A DNA stretch of 64,000 nt from Clostridia bacterium. Its GTDB lineage: Bacteria; Bacillota; Clostridia; Oscillospirales; CAG-272. Both the position numbers and the translations under genes were made by a program. The stretch lies in contig JAFQPI010000019.1 of the NCBI GenBank assembly GCA_017411805.1, forward strand, positions 81,660-145,659, read 5' to 3'. Positions 41,544-49,888 of the stretch are shown in pieces. The notes below the pieces were generated by a model. It saw only the letters and a list, made by a program, of their open reading frames with translations, did not search any database and was not told the origin of the DNA. The first letter of the stretch is position 1. Every line of letters starts with the position of its first letter.

Positions 41544-43073
41544 TTATTTACTATTAAGCTTCTCAAGATCGGCATTAAGAGTCTTTAATAGTCTGTTGAT
41601 CGCATTAGCCTTCTGCTTGAAAACAGCACTCGAATTCTTCATATTGTTTCCGACAATGGTACGGAAAATCTGGTGAGGCTTTTCGATAGCGTTGCAGTAA
41701 AGAACACCCGCATCGATCCATACGTTCTGAGTAATGAGATCAAGCATACGAACCGACTGCGGGTCGTTTGCGTATCTTCCCTTGAGAGCCTGCTCATAGT
41801 AAGCGGGAGTAATTGTATTGAAGCTGGTCGAAGCCATGACCTCAAGAACCGCGCCGATCATCTCGAGCTCTTCTTCGCTGAAATTGAAATTCGGAACCGA
41901 ATATGCGGAGAAGGAGTCGTGGATAGCAGAGCGATAGGTCTGCTGATTTGTATCAAGGCGGGGCAGAGGAACGATTCCGTAATCATCCATACCTACAAGA
42001 TCGTTCTCGACCTCGATCAGACGAAGAGTTACCATTGCAGCCTCTTCGTTTGCAAAGCTCTGAGCGATATCGTCCTGCTCATAGTCGCCGCTGGTGTGAG
42101 CTACTCTCATGGTACCGGCAGCTTCCCAGAAGAGCTGTGTCATAAGCTCAGCCGCCTTAACCGTACGGTCAAGATCCAGAGAATAAGTATAATAGCCCTC
42201 GTCGTTTCTTGTGAGAATGGGAAGCTCGCAGGATGCCCAATATCCGTCAACGCCTATCATATTATGATTGCTCATAAATCCGAATACGTCGCCATCATCG
42301 GTCTCGCCGTTTCCGTTCGTGTCCTTATAAAGCTGTTCCGTGAGGATAAACTGCTTTTCAAGAGTCCACTCACCGCTCTCGACGGTATCGTAAAGGAGCT
42401 CGATATTGGCATTCCGGAACATTGTGATATTGAAGAAGGTTACGAAAATAAAACGGTAGTAGGAAAGAAGGACCGCACCCGAGCAGATATACTGAGAGTC
42501 TCCCACAAGCATAGCCTCGTTAAGGCCCTGCGACCAATAGGGCTTGGAAAGATCGAGGTTCGGTACGTCCTTCAGGTCATAGTAAAGACCGCTTGAGGTG
42601 GTGGAAGCTGCTACGTATGCGGCATTGACGACAAGATCAACGTCCTCGGCACCCGAATCGATAAGGAGCTGAAGCTGATTGCGAACGGCATAGTTATCCG
42701 TACCCTCAACGCCTCTGAGTGTGATATTGATACCAAGGCGGTCGTTCGCCTCTTCGTTTCTCTTATAAACGGCATCGTTTACAATAGTACCATTCTCCTC
42801 GGTACAGATCTCGTCCGCGACCCAATCACGGTTACGCGCCAGAATAACGATATCCTCGCCCTTGAAATCGAGCTCGGGAACGTCATCCGTGACGATGGTA
42901 ACATCGGGATCCTCTTCGGGCAGAGTAGTTGCGGCTGCCTCGTTTGATACGGTAGTGTCAGCAGTATCCGAGCCCGCTCCCTCTCCCGATTCGGCACAAG
43001 CCGCAAACATTGAAAGCAGAGTAACAAGCACCAAAAATGCGGAAATCAGTCTTGCGATCTTTCTTGTGTTCAT
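41544..43073 (-). CDS. extracellular solute-binding lipoprotein (ABC sugar family)
   Basis: 509 residues. Lipobox FAAC with lipidated Cys26, then an acidic Ser/Thr-rich linker and a two-lobe binding domain typical of family 1 solute-binding proteins (DFKGEDIVILARNRDWVADEICTEENGTIVNDAVYKRNEEANDRLG). Probable ligand is a sugar or oligosaccharide. No permease or ATPase gene is nearby, so it must share another transporter or act as a sensor. Own promoter and terminator. Confidence 0.88.
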   Translation of the reverse strand: MNTRKIARLISAFLVLVTLLSMFAACAESGEGAGSDTADTTVSNEAAATTLPEEDPDVTIVTDDVPELDFKGEDIVILARNRDWVADEICTEENGTIVNDAVYKRNEEANDRLGINITLRGVEGTDNYAVRNQLQLLIDSGAEDVDLVVNAAYVAASTTSSGLYYDLKDVPNLDLSKPYWSQGLNEAMLVGDSQYICSGAVLLSYYRFIFVTFFNITMFRNANIELLYDTVESGEWTLEKQFILTEQLYKDTNGNGETDDGDVFGFMSNHNMIGVDGYWASCELPILTRNDEGYYTYSLDLDRTVKAAELMTQLFWEAAGTMRVAHTSGDYEQDDIAQSFANEEAAMVTLRLIEVENDLVGMDDYGIVPLPRLDTNQQTYRSAIHDSFSAYSVPNFNFSEEELEMIGAVLEVMASTSFNTITPAYYEQALKGRYANDPQSVRMLDLITQNVWIDAGVLYCNAIEKPHQIFRTIVGNNMKNSSAVFKQKANAINRLLKTLNADLEKLNSK

Positions 43074-43123
43074 TGCGATACTCCTTTATGGTAGTGATAA
43101 TGGGACATAGTATCCAATGAATA

Positions 43124-43152
43124 ATTATACCAAATATTCGCTTATTTGTCAA
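43124..43152 (-). promoter_or_regulatory. SigA-type promoter for the solute-binding protein
   Basis: TTGACA (43147-43152), 17-bp spacer, extended TGG-TATAAT (43124-43129), minus strand. Confidence 0.85.
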
Positions 43153-43178
43153 CAGGTAAAAGAATATTCGGCTTTTTC

Positions 43179-43207
43179 TTGACAATCCAATTTCGTTATG
43201 CTATAAT
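43179..43207 (+). promoter_or_regulatory. SigA-type promoter for the PHP-domain gene
   Basis: TTGACA (43179-43184), 17-bp spacer, TATAAT (43202-43207), perfect consensus. Back-to-back with the previous promoter, only 26 bp between their -35 boxes. Confidence 0.85.
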
Positions 43208-43237
43208 TAACAAAAATAACCACTCCGGAGGTAAGTC

Positions 43238-44287
43238 ATGCACGCTACAGATAAAGATATTGCTCACGTCGCCGCGCTATACGAAGGCAGACGCGCATTT
43301 TTCGGTGAGCTCCACGACCACGCCGCTACCGGCGGTACTGCCGACGGCAAGCGAAATCTCGATCATTGGAAGGGCGCGATGGAGGCTTTCGGCATGGATT
43401 TTGCCGCCATCCTCGACCATAAGCAGGTACGCCACATGTATCTTCCCGAATGGGAGGACGGTGTTTTCATCGGCGGTACCGAGCCCGGCACGGGCATCAT
43501 CGACATCGAATGCGAAAAGAATTCCGTCCATTACAACATGATCTTCCCGGGTCCCAAATCAACAGAGGAGTTACTCCATTCCTTCCCTGAGTATCAGTTT
43601 GAGGGAGGCGAGGAAGGTCATTTCATATACCCAAAATTCAAACGCGAACGCTTCATCGAGCTGATCGAAAAGGTACTTTCTCTCGGCGGCTTCTTCGTTC
43701 ATCCGCACCCCAAGCAGCTTATGATCTCGGATAATCCCCTCGACTACTGGTTCCGCGACTACACGGGCATCGAGGTAATCTACCGCTCGCTCGAATCGAA
43801 GCATACCGAAAACAATTACAAGCTCTACTGCGACATTCTTGCCGAGGGCAAGCGGCTTTATTGCTGTGCGGGCGGTGACGGACACGCCTGCTGCTCCGAC
43901 CGCGCGCTGACCACGATCTACTCGGCAGAGCGCAAGAACGTCGCGTACATATCCCACCTCCGCGAGGGCGACTTCGTCTGCGGTCCCGTCGGGATCAAGA
44001 TGTGCGTCGGCGATACGCGCATGGGCGGACACCTTCCCTTTGAGGGCGAAAGACTCGTTCTTTCAGTCTCTGACTTCCATAAGAGCGTAAAGAACCCCGA
44101 GCACAGCTACCGCCTCGATCTGATCAGTGACAAGGGCTTGGTCGAAAGCGTCGAATTCTCCTGCGAGGAAGGCGTCACTATCGCGATCGACTGCGATCCT
44201 TCGGTCTCCTTCTACCGCGCCGAGGTCTTTGACGTCAACCGCGATCTCCGTCTCGCGCTCGGAAATCCGATCTGGAACGATAAGTAA
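43238..44287 (+). CDS. PHP-domain-type metal-dependent hydrolase
   Basis: 349 residues. The first metal motif is FGELHDHAATGGTADG, a variant of the PHP GDLHxHS; later AAILDHKQ, FVHPHPKQ and GGDGHACCSD supply further His/Asp ligands, in PHP order. The C-terminal 90 residues form a beta domain (LVLSVSDFHKSVKNPEHSYRLDLISDKGLVESVEF). Probably a phosphoesterase or other hydrolase; substrate unknown. GGAGG precedes the ATG. Divergent from the solute-binding lipoprotein. Confidence 0.8.
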   Translation: MHATDKDIAHVAALYEGRRAFFGELHDHAATGGTADGKRNLDHWKGAMEAFGMDFAAILDHKQVRHMYLPEWEDGVFIGGTEPGTGIIDIECEKNSVHYNMIFPGPKSTEELLHSFPEYQFEGGEEGHFIYPKFKRERFIELIEKVLSLGGFFVHPHPKQLMISDNPLDYWFRDYTGIEVIYRSLESKHTENNYKLYCDILAEGKRLYCCAGGDGHACCSDRALTTIYSAERKNVAYISHLREGDFVCGPVGIKMCVGDTRMGGHLPFEGERLVLSVSDFHKSVKNPEHSYRLDLISDKGLVESVEFSCEEGVTIAIDCDPSVSFYRAEVFDVNRDLRLALGNPIWNDK

Positions 44288-44697
44288 GTGCAGAGGGCAG
44301 AGCATAAATAGTGCAAAATGCAGAATGCAAAATGCAAAATTGAGGTAGCTTTTCGAGCGTTGATCGAAAAGCATACTGCAATAATTCTGTTTTGACTTAA
44401 TAATCCTTTGTTAGACTTAAACCTATAACAATTTAAAAAATCGAGATGTAATGAAGATCAAGCTTCAAAACATCTCGATTTTGTTATTCATTTTTTTGCA
44501 AAACTTCAGATTATATCAATGCAATAAGCTATCACGCAGAAACAAAATTATCAGTATAATAATTTCCTCGCAAAGCGACGGAAATTTTCCTTAATTTTGC
44601 ATTTTGCATTTTGCATTCTGCACTTTTATGCTTTGCACTCTGCACTCTGCACTTTTTTGTGCTCTGCACTCAAACGAATGTCTGTCCTTCGCCCGCT
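44288..44697. repeat. gene-free region: dispersed repeat copies 3 and 4 in inverted orientation
   Basis: No gene in 410 bp. It begins with GCAAAATGCAGAATGCAAAATGC and TTGAGGTAGC (about 44311-44350) and ends with the inverted partner (about 44578-44660: CGCAAAGCG...GGAAATTTTCC, then ATTTTGCATTTTGCATTTTGC and GCACTCTGCACTCTGCAC). The middle holds a separate AAAATCGAGATGT/ACATCTCGATTTT terminator-like stem (about 44439-44483). The arms belong to the same family as 12615-12838 and 22067-22230, with a 7-bp TGCAAAA tandem unit in place of AAAGTGG. Confidence 0.6.
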
Positions 44698-45504
44698 TTA
44701 TTCTTCCTTGCTCTCCTCCGTCGTCTCCTCCGTCGTCTCTTCCTTCATCGCCTGCTTTTCCTTCTTCGGCAGCTTGATCTTCACTCCCGCGCCGATAAGA
44801 GCGGTGAATTGATAAAGCACAAAAGTACCGACTATGGAAAGAATGAGCCTGACGATATCCCACGTGGGGTTTTCAAGCTGAGTTTCGCCCTGTATGATCG
44901 GCCAGACGATGTTTCCGAAAATCGAAACAAGCATGGCAAGAGAAACGTAAACGGTATAAATGATCTTTCCACTGCGGTCGCGCACGCAAACCCGCGCATA
45001 GATCGCGATCGCTATCGGACAGATGATGCAGGAGATGATCGCGGTATGCAGATGTCCCGAAAGAAACGCGCTGAAATATGCAGCGGTGATAATTACTGCA
45101 AGCCCGAAGAAAAGCGGAACGTACCATACGTCAGCCTTCTTTTCTCCCTTTCCGGCAAGTCCGAGAAACGCCCACATTTCAGCCCATACGTAAAGCAGAA
45201 CGAGCACCATCCAGACTTCAATATTGACAAAAAGCCAAAATACCATCGGCAGAATGATCATCGCTGAATTGTAGAATGAGAGCAGTATGCGCTCCCTCTC
45301 GCTCGCAAGGACCTTTCTGGTGTAGATCATTGAAAGCGCAGGCAAAGCAATAAAGAACCATATTCCCATGCTGATCATCGTATAAATATGATTCGTCATC
45401 GAGTTGTCATCGGTAATCAGCGCGTTGACACAAATAGCGATAACAACAAATATCGCTGAGATCAAAGCAAATACCGCAGGCATCCACCACTTCTTATACT
45501 TCAT
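44698..45504 (-). CDS. polytopic membrane protein, function unknown
   Basis: 268 residues with about seven hydrophobic spans (roughly 10-30, 40-62, 80-110, 128-150, 155-172, 185-205, 220-240) and a charged tail KKEKQAMKEETTEETTEESKEE. No family recognised. GGAGG precedes the ATG, and it has its own promoter. It reads as a small transporter-like or sensor membrane protein. Confidence 0.75.
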   Translation of the reverse strand: MKYKKWWMPAVFALISAIFVVIAICVNALITDDNSMTNHIYTMISMGIWFFIALPALSMIYTRKVLASERERILLSFYNSAMIILPMVFWLFVNIEVWMVLVLLYVWAEMWAFLGLAGKGEKKADVWYVPLFFGLAVIITAAYFSAFLSGHLHTAIISCIICPIAIAIYARVCVRDRSGKIIYTVYVSLAMLVSIFGNIVWPIIQGETQLENPTWDIVRLILSIVGTFVLYQFTALIGAGVKIKLPKKEKQAMKEETTEETTEESKEE

Positions 45505-45536
45505 ATCGCACCTCCGAAAAGAATTGTGATAAATCT

Positions 45537-45565
45537 ATTATATCACACATAGATATGCTTGTCAA
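45537..45565 (-). promoter_or_regulatory. SigA-type promoter for the membrane protein
   Basis: TTGACA (45560-45565), 17-bp spacer, TATAAT (45537-45542), minus strand, perfect consensus. Confidence 0.85.
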
Positions 45566-45576
45566 TATGAAAATGA

Positions 45577-45619
45577 CAAAAGGTGATGAGTCACAATTAA
45601 TGACTCATCACCTTTTTTA
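45577..45619 (-). terminator. terminator of the GH2 glycosidase gene
   Basis: AAAAGGTGATGAGTCA-loop-TGACTCATCACCTTTT, a 16-bp perfect stem beyond the GH2 stop. Confidence 0.9.
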
Positions 45620-45628
45620 TATCACTGA

Positions 45629-47911
45629 TCACTTATTCTTCGGCTTTTTGATCCTTGTCAGCTGCTTATGCATCTTAAGGAGCTCTTCCTTGGTGAAGGT
45701 AACTCCCATCATGCCCATCATGGAAGAGAGACGGAGCACGCTGAAGCCGCCGAGCATTTCCATCATGCCGCCCATATTGCCGCCCTTAAGGTCAACGTCA
45801 AAGCCGCCCGACTTCTTGCCGCCCTTTTCCTGCTTCTTCTTGGCGTCCATCTTCTTCTTGATCTTCAGACCAACGCCCAGGAACCACATCTTACCGCGCT
45901 TCGACTGCATAATGTCAGAGATCTTGTCGTTGATGGAGAATCTGCCTTCCTTTTCAACAACGTCGAACCAGTTGAGGACCGCGCCGACTTCACGGAGAAC
46001 GTAGTCCATATTTCTCTCTGCAACCTTGCGGATCTTACCCTCGTCGGTAAACTTGCCCGCCTTTGCAACGATGGTGGTCTCACCCTCGTTCTTGACGTCG
46101 AAGTAGAAGAAATGATCGGGAGCGGTCTTCTTGCCGATGCTCACACCGTTGACGAAGAGCTCAACCTCGGGAAGGTTCGAGTAAACGGTAACCTTGGTAA
46201 CGTCCTCAACGCGGTCAATGTATCTCTTCGAGCAGAGGTGAACGAAGGGATCGACCTCGGGAGATACAAGCCATGCCTTATAAGCATAGAAGGAGTCCTT
46301 CTTGTACTTACGGTCCATGGTAACGAGACCCTTGTGGTTCTGTCCGTTCTCGCCGCCCTCCGCTCTTGCATCTGCGCCGAAGTCGAACATGTTCCATACG
46401 TGGGTCGCCCACATGAACTTACGGGTAAAGAGCTGCTTGATGAGCTCCTCGTGATAGTAGGACTGATATTCCTCGGTGTAGTCGCCCTGACGGGGCTCGG
46501 AGGTATGCCAGTTGAGAGCCTCGCATCCGTACTCGGAGCAGCCGATCGGGATGGTGGGATGCATTGCGTGGAACTTATCAAACCAGGGGCCGTTCATAGT
46601 GGTATCGCCTCCGTACCAACCGAAATAGTGGTTGTAGGAAACAACGTCGGGGATCCGGAGATAGGGATCGTCCATCTTGCACATCGAAACAGCCGCGATG
46701 GTAGTCAGACGGGTCTTGTCCATTTCATGGCAGAGATCGTTGAGGATGCGGTGGTTCTCAAGAAGATCCTCGTCCGCGCCGCCGATACCGATCTCGTTGG
46801 AGAGACCCCAGACTACGATCGAGGGATGGTTATAGTTCTGCGAAACGAGCTCCTTCATCTGCGAGATGGTATTCTCGCGTCCGCCGGGCATGTGCTTCGA
46901 GATATAGGGGATCTCCGCCCAGATAACGAGACCGCGCTCGTCGCAGAGATCGTAGAAATACTGGTCGTGCTGATAGTGAGCAAGACGGATGGTGGTTGCG
47001 CCAACCTCGCAGATGAGGTCGATGTCCTCCTCGTGATGCTCGGGAAGAAGCGCATTACCCACGCCCCATCTGTCCTGGTGACGGGATACGCCGCGCAGAG
47101 GATATTCCTCACCGTTGAGGATAAAGCCGTTATCGGGATCGATCTTGAAGGTACGGCAACCAAAACGGCTGCATACGTTATCAACAACCGTTACGCCTTC
47201 AACGATCTCAGCTTCACAGCAATAGAGATAGGGATCCTTGCGGCCGTTCCAAAGATGAACATTCTTGATTTCGAGGCTCACCTTGGTATCGGTGGTCTCG
47301 GTCTTTGCGATCTCATTGTCTTCCTTATCGTAGATAGTGTAAACGATCTTCTGACCCTCTGCGAGATCCTTTACGTATACCTCAACCTCTACCTTTGCGT
47401 CCTTGCCCTCGATCGCGGGAGTGATCTTGATGCCGGGCGCGCCATAGTAATCAAGGTCAAAGTGAGCCTTATTTACGCAGACGAGGTTTACGTTACGGTA
47501 AAGACCGCCGTAGAAGGTAAAGTCTGCCATCTGGGGATAAACGGTCTCATTGGGAGCATTATCAACGATAACGGCGATCTCGGTTTCATCCTTGATCTCC
47601 TCGGTGATATTCACTCTCCAGGTCGAATAACCGCCGTCATGGTGAGCAAGCTTCTTACCGCCTACGTAAACGTCAGCGGAGGAATTTGCGCCGCGGAATT
47701 CGAGATAATAAAGGTCAGCCTCGGGGAGAGAGGATTTCTCAAGAGTCATTTTGTAGAGGCAGGAGCCTCTGAAATAGTCGTTGCCGCCGTCGAAGCCGTC
47801 TTCGGCGTTCCAGCTGTGGGGAAGGCTTATCATCTCGCCCTCGCGGAGAACGATATCGGTCGTGTTCTTGACAAAAAGCCAATCCGAATTAAGATTAATG
47901 ATGTTTCTCAC
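45629..47911 (-). CDS. glycoside hydrolase family 2 (beta-galactosidase or beta-glucuronidase-like)
   Basis: 760 residues, cytoplasmic (no signal). Sugar-binding domain (about 1-175; YFRGSCLYKMTLEK), immunoglobulin domain, then the GH2 barrel: acid/base E373 in GLSNEIG, nucleophile E460 in GCSEYGCE. An N525-x-K527 pair (QNHKGLVTMDRK) lies where beta-glucuronidases hold the uronate carboxylate, but some beta-galactosidases have NDK there too. The last 110 residues are unusual: NDKISDIM, then a Lys-rich and Met/Gly-rich segment (GGNMGGMMEMLGG) and a final helix. Context (uronate operon) favours a uronidase. Confidence 0.88.
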   Translation of the reverse strand: MRNIINLNSDWLFVKNTTDIVLREGEMISLPHSWNAEDGFDGGNDYFRGSCLYKMTLEKSSLPEADLYYLEFRGANSSADVYVGGKKLAHHDGGYSTWRVNITEEIKDETEIAVIVDNAPNETVYPQMADFTFYGGLYRNVNLVCVNKAHFDLDYYGAPGIKITPAIEGKDAKVEVEVYVKDLAEGQKIVYTIYDKEDNEIAKTETTDTKVSLEIKNVHLWNGRKDPYLYCCEAEIVEGVTVVDNVCSRFGCRTFKIDPDNGFILNGEEYPLRGVSRHQDRWGVGNALLPEHHEEDIDLICEVGATTIRLAHYQHDQYFYDLCDERGLVIWAEIPYISKHMPGGRENTISQMKELVSQNYNHPSIVVWGLSNEIGIGGADEDLLENHRILNDLCHEMDKTRLTTIAAVSMCKMDDPYLRIPDVVSYNHYFGWYGGDTTMNGPWFDKFHAMHPTIPIGCSEYGCEALNWHTSEPRQGDYTEEYQSYYHEELIKQLFTRKFMWATHVWNMFDFGADARAEGGENGQNHKGLVTMDRKYKKDSFYAYKAWLVSPEVDPFVHLCSKRYIDRVEDVTKVTVYSNLPEVELFVNGVSIGKKTAPDHFFYFDVKNEGETTIVAKAGKFTDEGKIRKVAERNMDYVLREVGAVLNWFDVVEKEGRFSINDKISDIMQSKRGKMWFLGVGLKIKKKMDAKKKQEKGGKKSGGFDVDLKGGNMGGMMEMLGGFSVLRLSSMMGMMGVTFTKEELLKMHKQLTRIKKPKNK

Positions 47912-47942
47912 GGTATTTCTCCTGATTTATAGATACGAATTG

Positions 47943-47979
47943 ATTATACAAAACAAATATGAATTGAGTATAAACTCAA
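47943..47979 (-). promoter_or_regulatory. promoter -10 with adjacent 16-bp palindromic operator candidate
   Basis: TATAAT (47943-47948, minus strand) precedes the GH2 start by 31 nt. The -35 area is covered by a perfect palindrome TTGAGT-ATAA-ACTCAA (47964-47979), a likely repressor/activator site. No clean -35 box, as expected for an activated promoter. Confidence 0.6.
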
Positions 47980-47988
47980 AGATAATTT

Positions 47989-48016
47989 CGGTGTCCGACC
48001 GAATGATCGGACACCG
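47989..48016 (-). terminator. hairpin between transporter and GH2 genes
   Basis: CGGTGTCCGA-loop-TCGGACACCG, a perfect 10-bp stem without a T run. Could be a weak terminator or an RNA-stability element separating the two genes. Confidence 0.5.
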
Positions 48017-48032
48017 GAAAATTCGTCAAAAA

Positions 48033-49622
48033 TTATTCTGCGTTGTGTCTTGCAGAGAGCTCCTCTGTCATCTTCGAAAGTGTCTTCTTATCTACGTTGT
48101 AAATAAGAGCAACACCTACGAACTGGCAGATCGCGCTGAACATGTAAAGTCCGCCAACGAGCCAGCAAAGTCTGCCTGCGGTTTCAACAGACTGACCGAT
48201 GGTGCCGAGCGCAGACTCGTAACCGATAAGGGAGGTACCCATAATAGCAATAACTGCTGCGGGACCGATACCCTGAGCAAGCTTTCTGAAGAAGGAGTGG
48301 ATAGCGTAAACAACGCTTTCCTCTCTCTTGCCTGTCTTCCACTCGGAGTAGTCGATCGCGTCACCCATCATAGCCCAGGATACGCAGTTATAGAAGCCCA
48401 TGCCGAGGCCGAAGAATACAAGGCCGATCATGTAAACGATAAGCTGAATGTTCTTGGGGCAGATCGGGAATACGCAAAGGATAGCGCCGCCGATAAGACC
48501 TGCGATAGAACCGATGCTTGCAACTTCCTTCTTACCGAACTTCTTTACAAGCTTGGTAGCAAGAGGCATAAAGAGGAACATGGGGAGGAATCCAACCATC
48601 TGCACAAGGCCGGAGAGCGAAGCCTGTCCGAAATGTGTAGCGAACATGATGGTATTAGCGGTGGATGCAGACTGCATACCGAGGAACATACCCATAGCCG
48701 CAATGGTACATCCGACTGCGGGACGGTTCTTCATAAACGCGCCCATAGACTTGAAAAGGTTGACCTTTTCGCCGCCTTCCTGGTTGAGCATAGCGTATTC
48801 ATTGCCGCGGATGGTGATGGTCTTGATCATGAACATAAATGCGATGAAGCCGAGAACACCCATGATAAGAGCAGCAAAGAATACCTTCTCACCGAGAAGG
48901 ATCTCGAGCTGGCTGCCTGTCAGAGGGCTGAGGACCTTATCGCCGATCTCGTAAGCCTCGCCTGTTAAGGGATTGCTATGGAAGTTTTCGGGAGCAAAAG
49001 CGCTTTCTGCACCCTCGGGGATCTCGATCTTATCAAGGAAGGCGGTGGTTCCGTCGTAAGTAACCTTCTGCCAGATAAGCATAGGAAGAATGATACCGGG
49101 GATCATTCCGCCGACTGCGCCGCCGATGGATCTGAAAACGGAAAGCTGCGCTCTCTCGCCCGCATCCTCGGTAACTATGTTGAGCATGGTGCCGTAGGGC
49201 ACGTTAGCCATGGTGTAAGCTGCGTCCCAGATAACATAGCCGAGAATGAAAAGTACTGCCTTGAGAACGGTACCCGCATTCGGGAAAGGAAGGAAAACTG
49301 CAGCGCCGCCTATGAGAAGTCCGAGCGCGCCGATAAGTATGTAAGTCTTGTACTTGCCGAGCTTGTACTTTCTCTTGTCGCTATCGATGAGAGACCCGAT
49401 AAGCGGATCGTTGATCGCGTCCCATGCCTGAACGAGCAGGAGAAGGAGCGAGAAGAGCCCTGTTTCCATCATCATGAAAACAAGCCAGAAGGTCTGAACC
49501 GTACCCTTGAGCGAGAAGCTCATGTTACAGCCAAAGTCGCCTGCGGCATAAGCGAGCTTATCGCGTATACCGAACTTGCGATAGCCCTTAGCATCAAGCT
49601 GCGGAGTCTTTTGCTTTTTCAT
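48033..49622 (-). CDS. GPH-family sugar:cation symporter (MFS)
   Basis: 529 residues with about 12 membrane spans. Opens RDKLAYAAGDFGCNMSFSLKGT, the GPH signature, and includes AWDAINDPLIGSLIDSDKRKYKLGKYKTYILIGA (the family D-P-x-x-G loop) and YTMANVPYGTMLNIVTEDAGERAQLSVFRSIGG. These import glucuronides, galactosides, xylosides or hexuronates with H+ or Na+. A long extra loop (residues about 195-245) is present. Divergent from the regulator and uronate genes, so it probably imports the uronide that the GH2 cleaves. Confidence 0.93.
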   Translation of the reverse strand: MKKQKTPQLDAKGYRKFGIRDKLAYAAGDFGCNMSFSLKGTVQTFWLVFMMMETGLFSLLLLLVQAWDAINDPLIGSLIDSDKRKYKLGKYKTYILIGALGLLIGGAAVFLPFPNAGTVLKAVLFILGYVIWDAAYTMANVPYGTMLNIVTEDAGERAQLSVFRSIGGAVGGMIPGIILPMLIWQKVTYDGTTAFLDKIEIPEGAESAFAPENFHSNPLTGEAYEIGDKVLSPLTGSQLEILLGEKVFFAALIMGVLGFIAFMFMIKTITIRGNEYAMLNQEGGEKVNLFKSMGAFMKNRPAVGCTIAAMGMFLGMQSASTANTIMFATHFGQASLSGLVQMVGFLPMFLFMPLATKLVKKFGKKEVASIGSIAGLIGGAILCVFPICPKNIQLIVYMIGLVFFGLGMGFYNCVSWAMMGDAIDYSEWKTGKREESVVYAIHSFFRKLAQGIGPAAVIAIMGTSLIGYESALGTIGQSVETAGRLCWLVGGLYMFSAICQFVGVALIYNVDKKTLSKMTEELSARHNAE

Positions 49623-49794
49623 TTTTAAAAATCCTCTTTCTGAGTTTTTATGCGGTCAATTGTCGTTTTTTCAAAAAATTGCGCGAAAAAACGCGGCAAA
49701 AACCGTTACATTAAGTATATAGGATTTCTGAAAACTTCGGGAGTATTTTTTTCGCCTGTTTTTGTATTATTTTAATTATTTAGCGAATATTATG

Positions 49795-49823
49795 TTGTAA
49801 TTGCTCAAAACATATGTTATAAT
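49795..49823 (+). promoter_or_regulatory. promoter of the AraC-uronate operon
   Basis: TTGTAA (49795-49800), 17-bp spacer, TATAAT (49818-49823), 65 nt upstream of the AraC start. The 266-bp gap to the divergent transporter gene is AT-rich and also contains GCGCGAAAAAACGCG. Confidence 0.65.
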
Positions 49824-49888
49824 AATAATGGATATTTAGATGATTTGTTCATTCGCGCACCCATCATAAAAATGAAAGAGGCGCCCAG

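Noticed and set aside
45668-47932. Long open frame opposite the GH2 gene
   Set aside because: Antisense to an enzyme with intact catalytic residues; no start signals.
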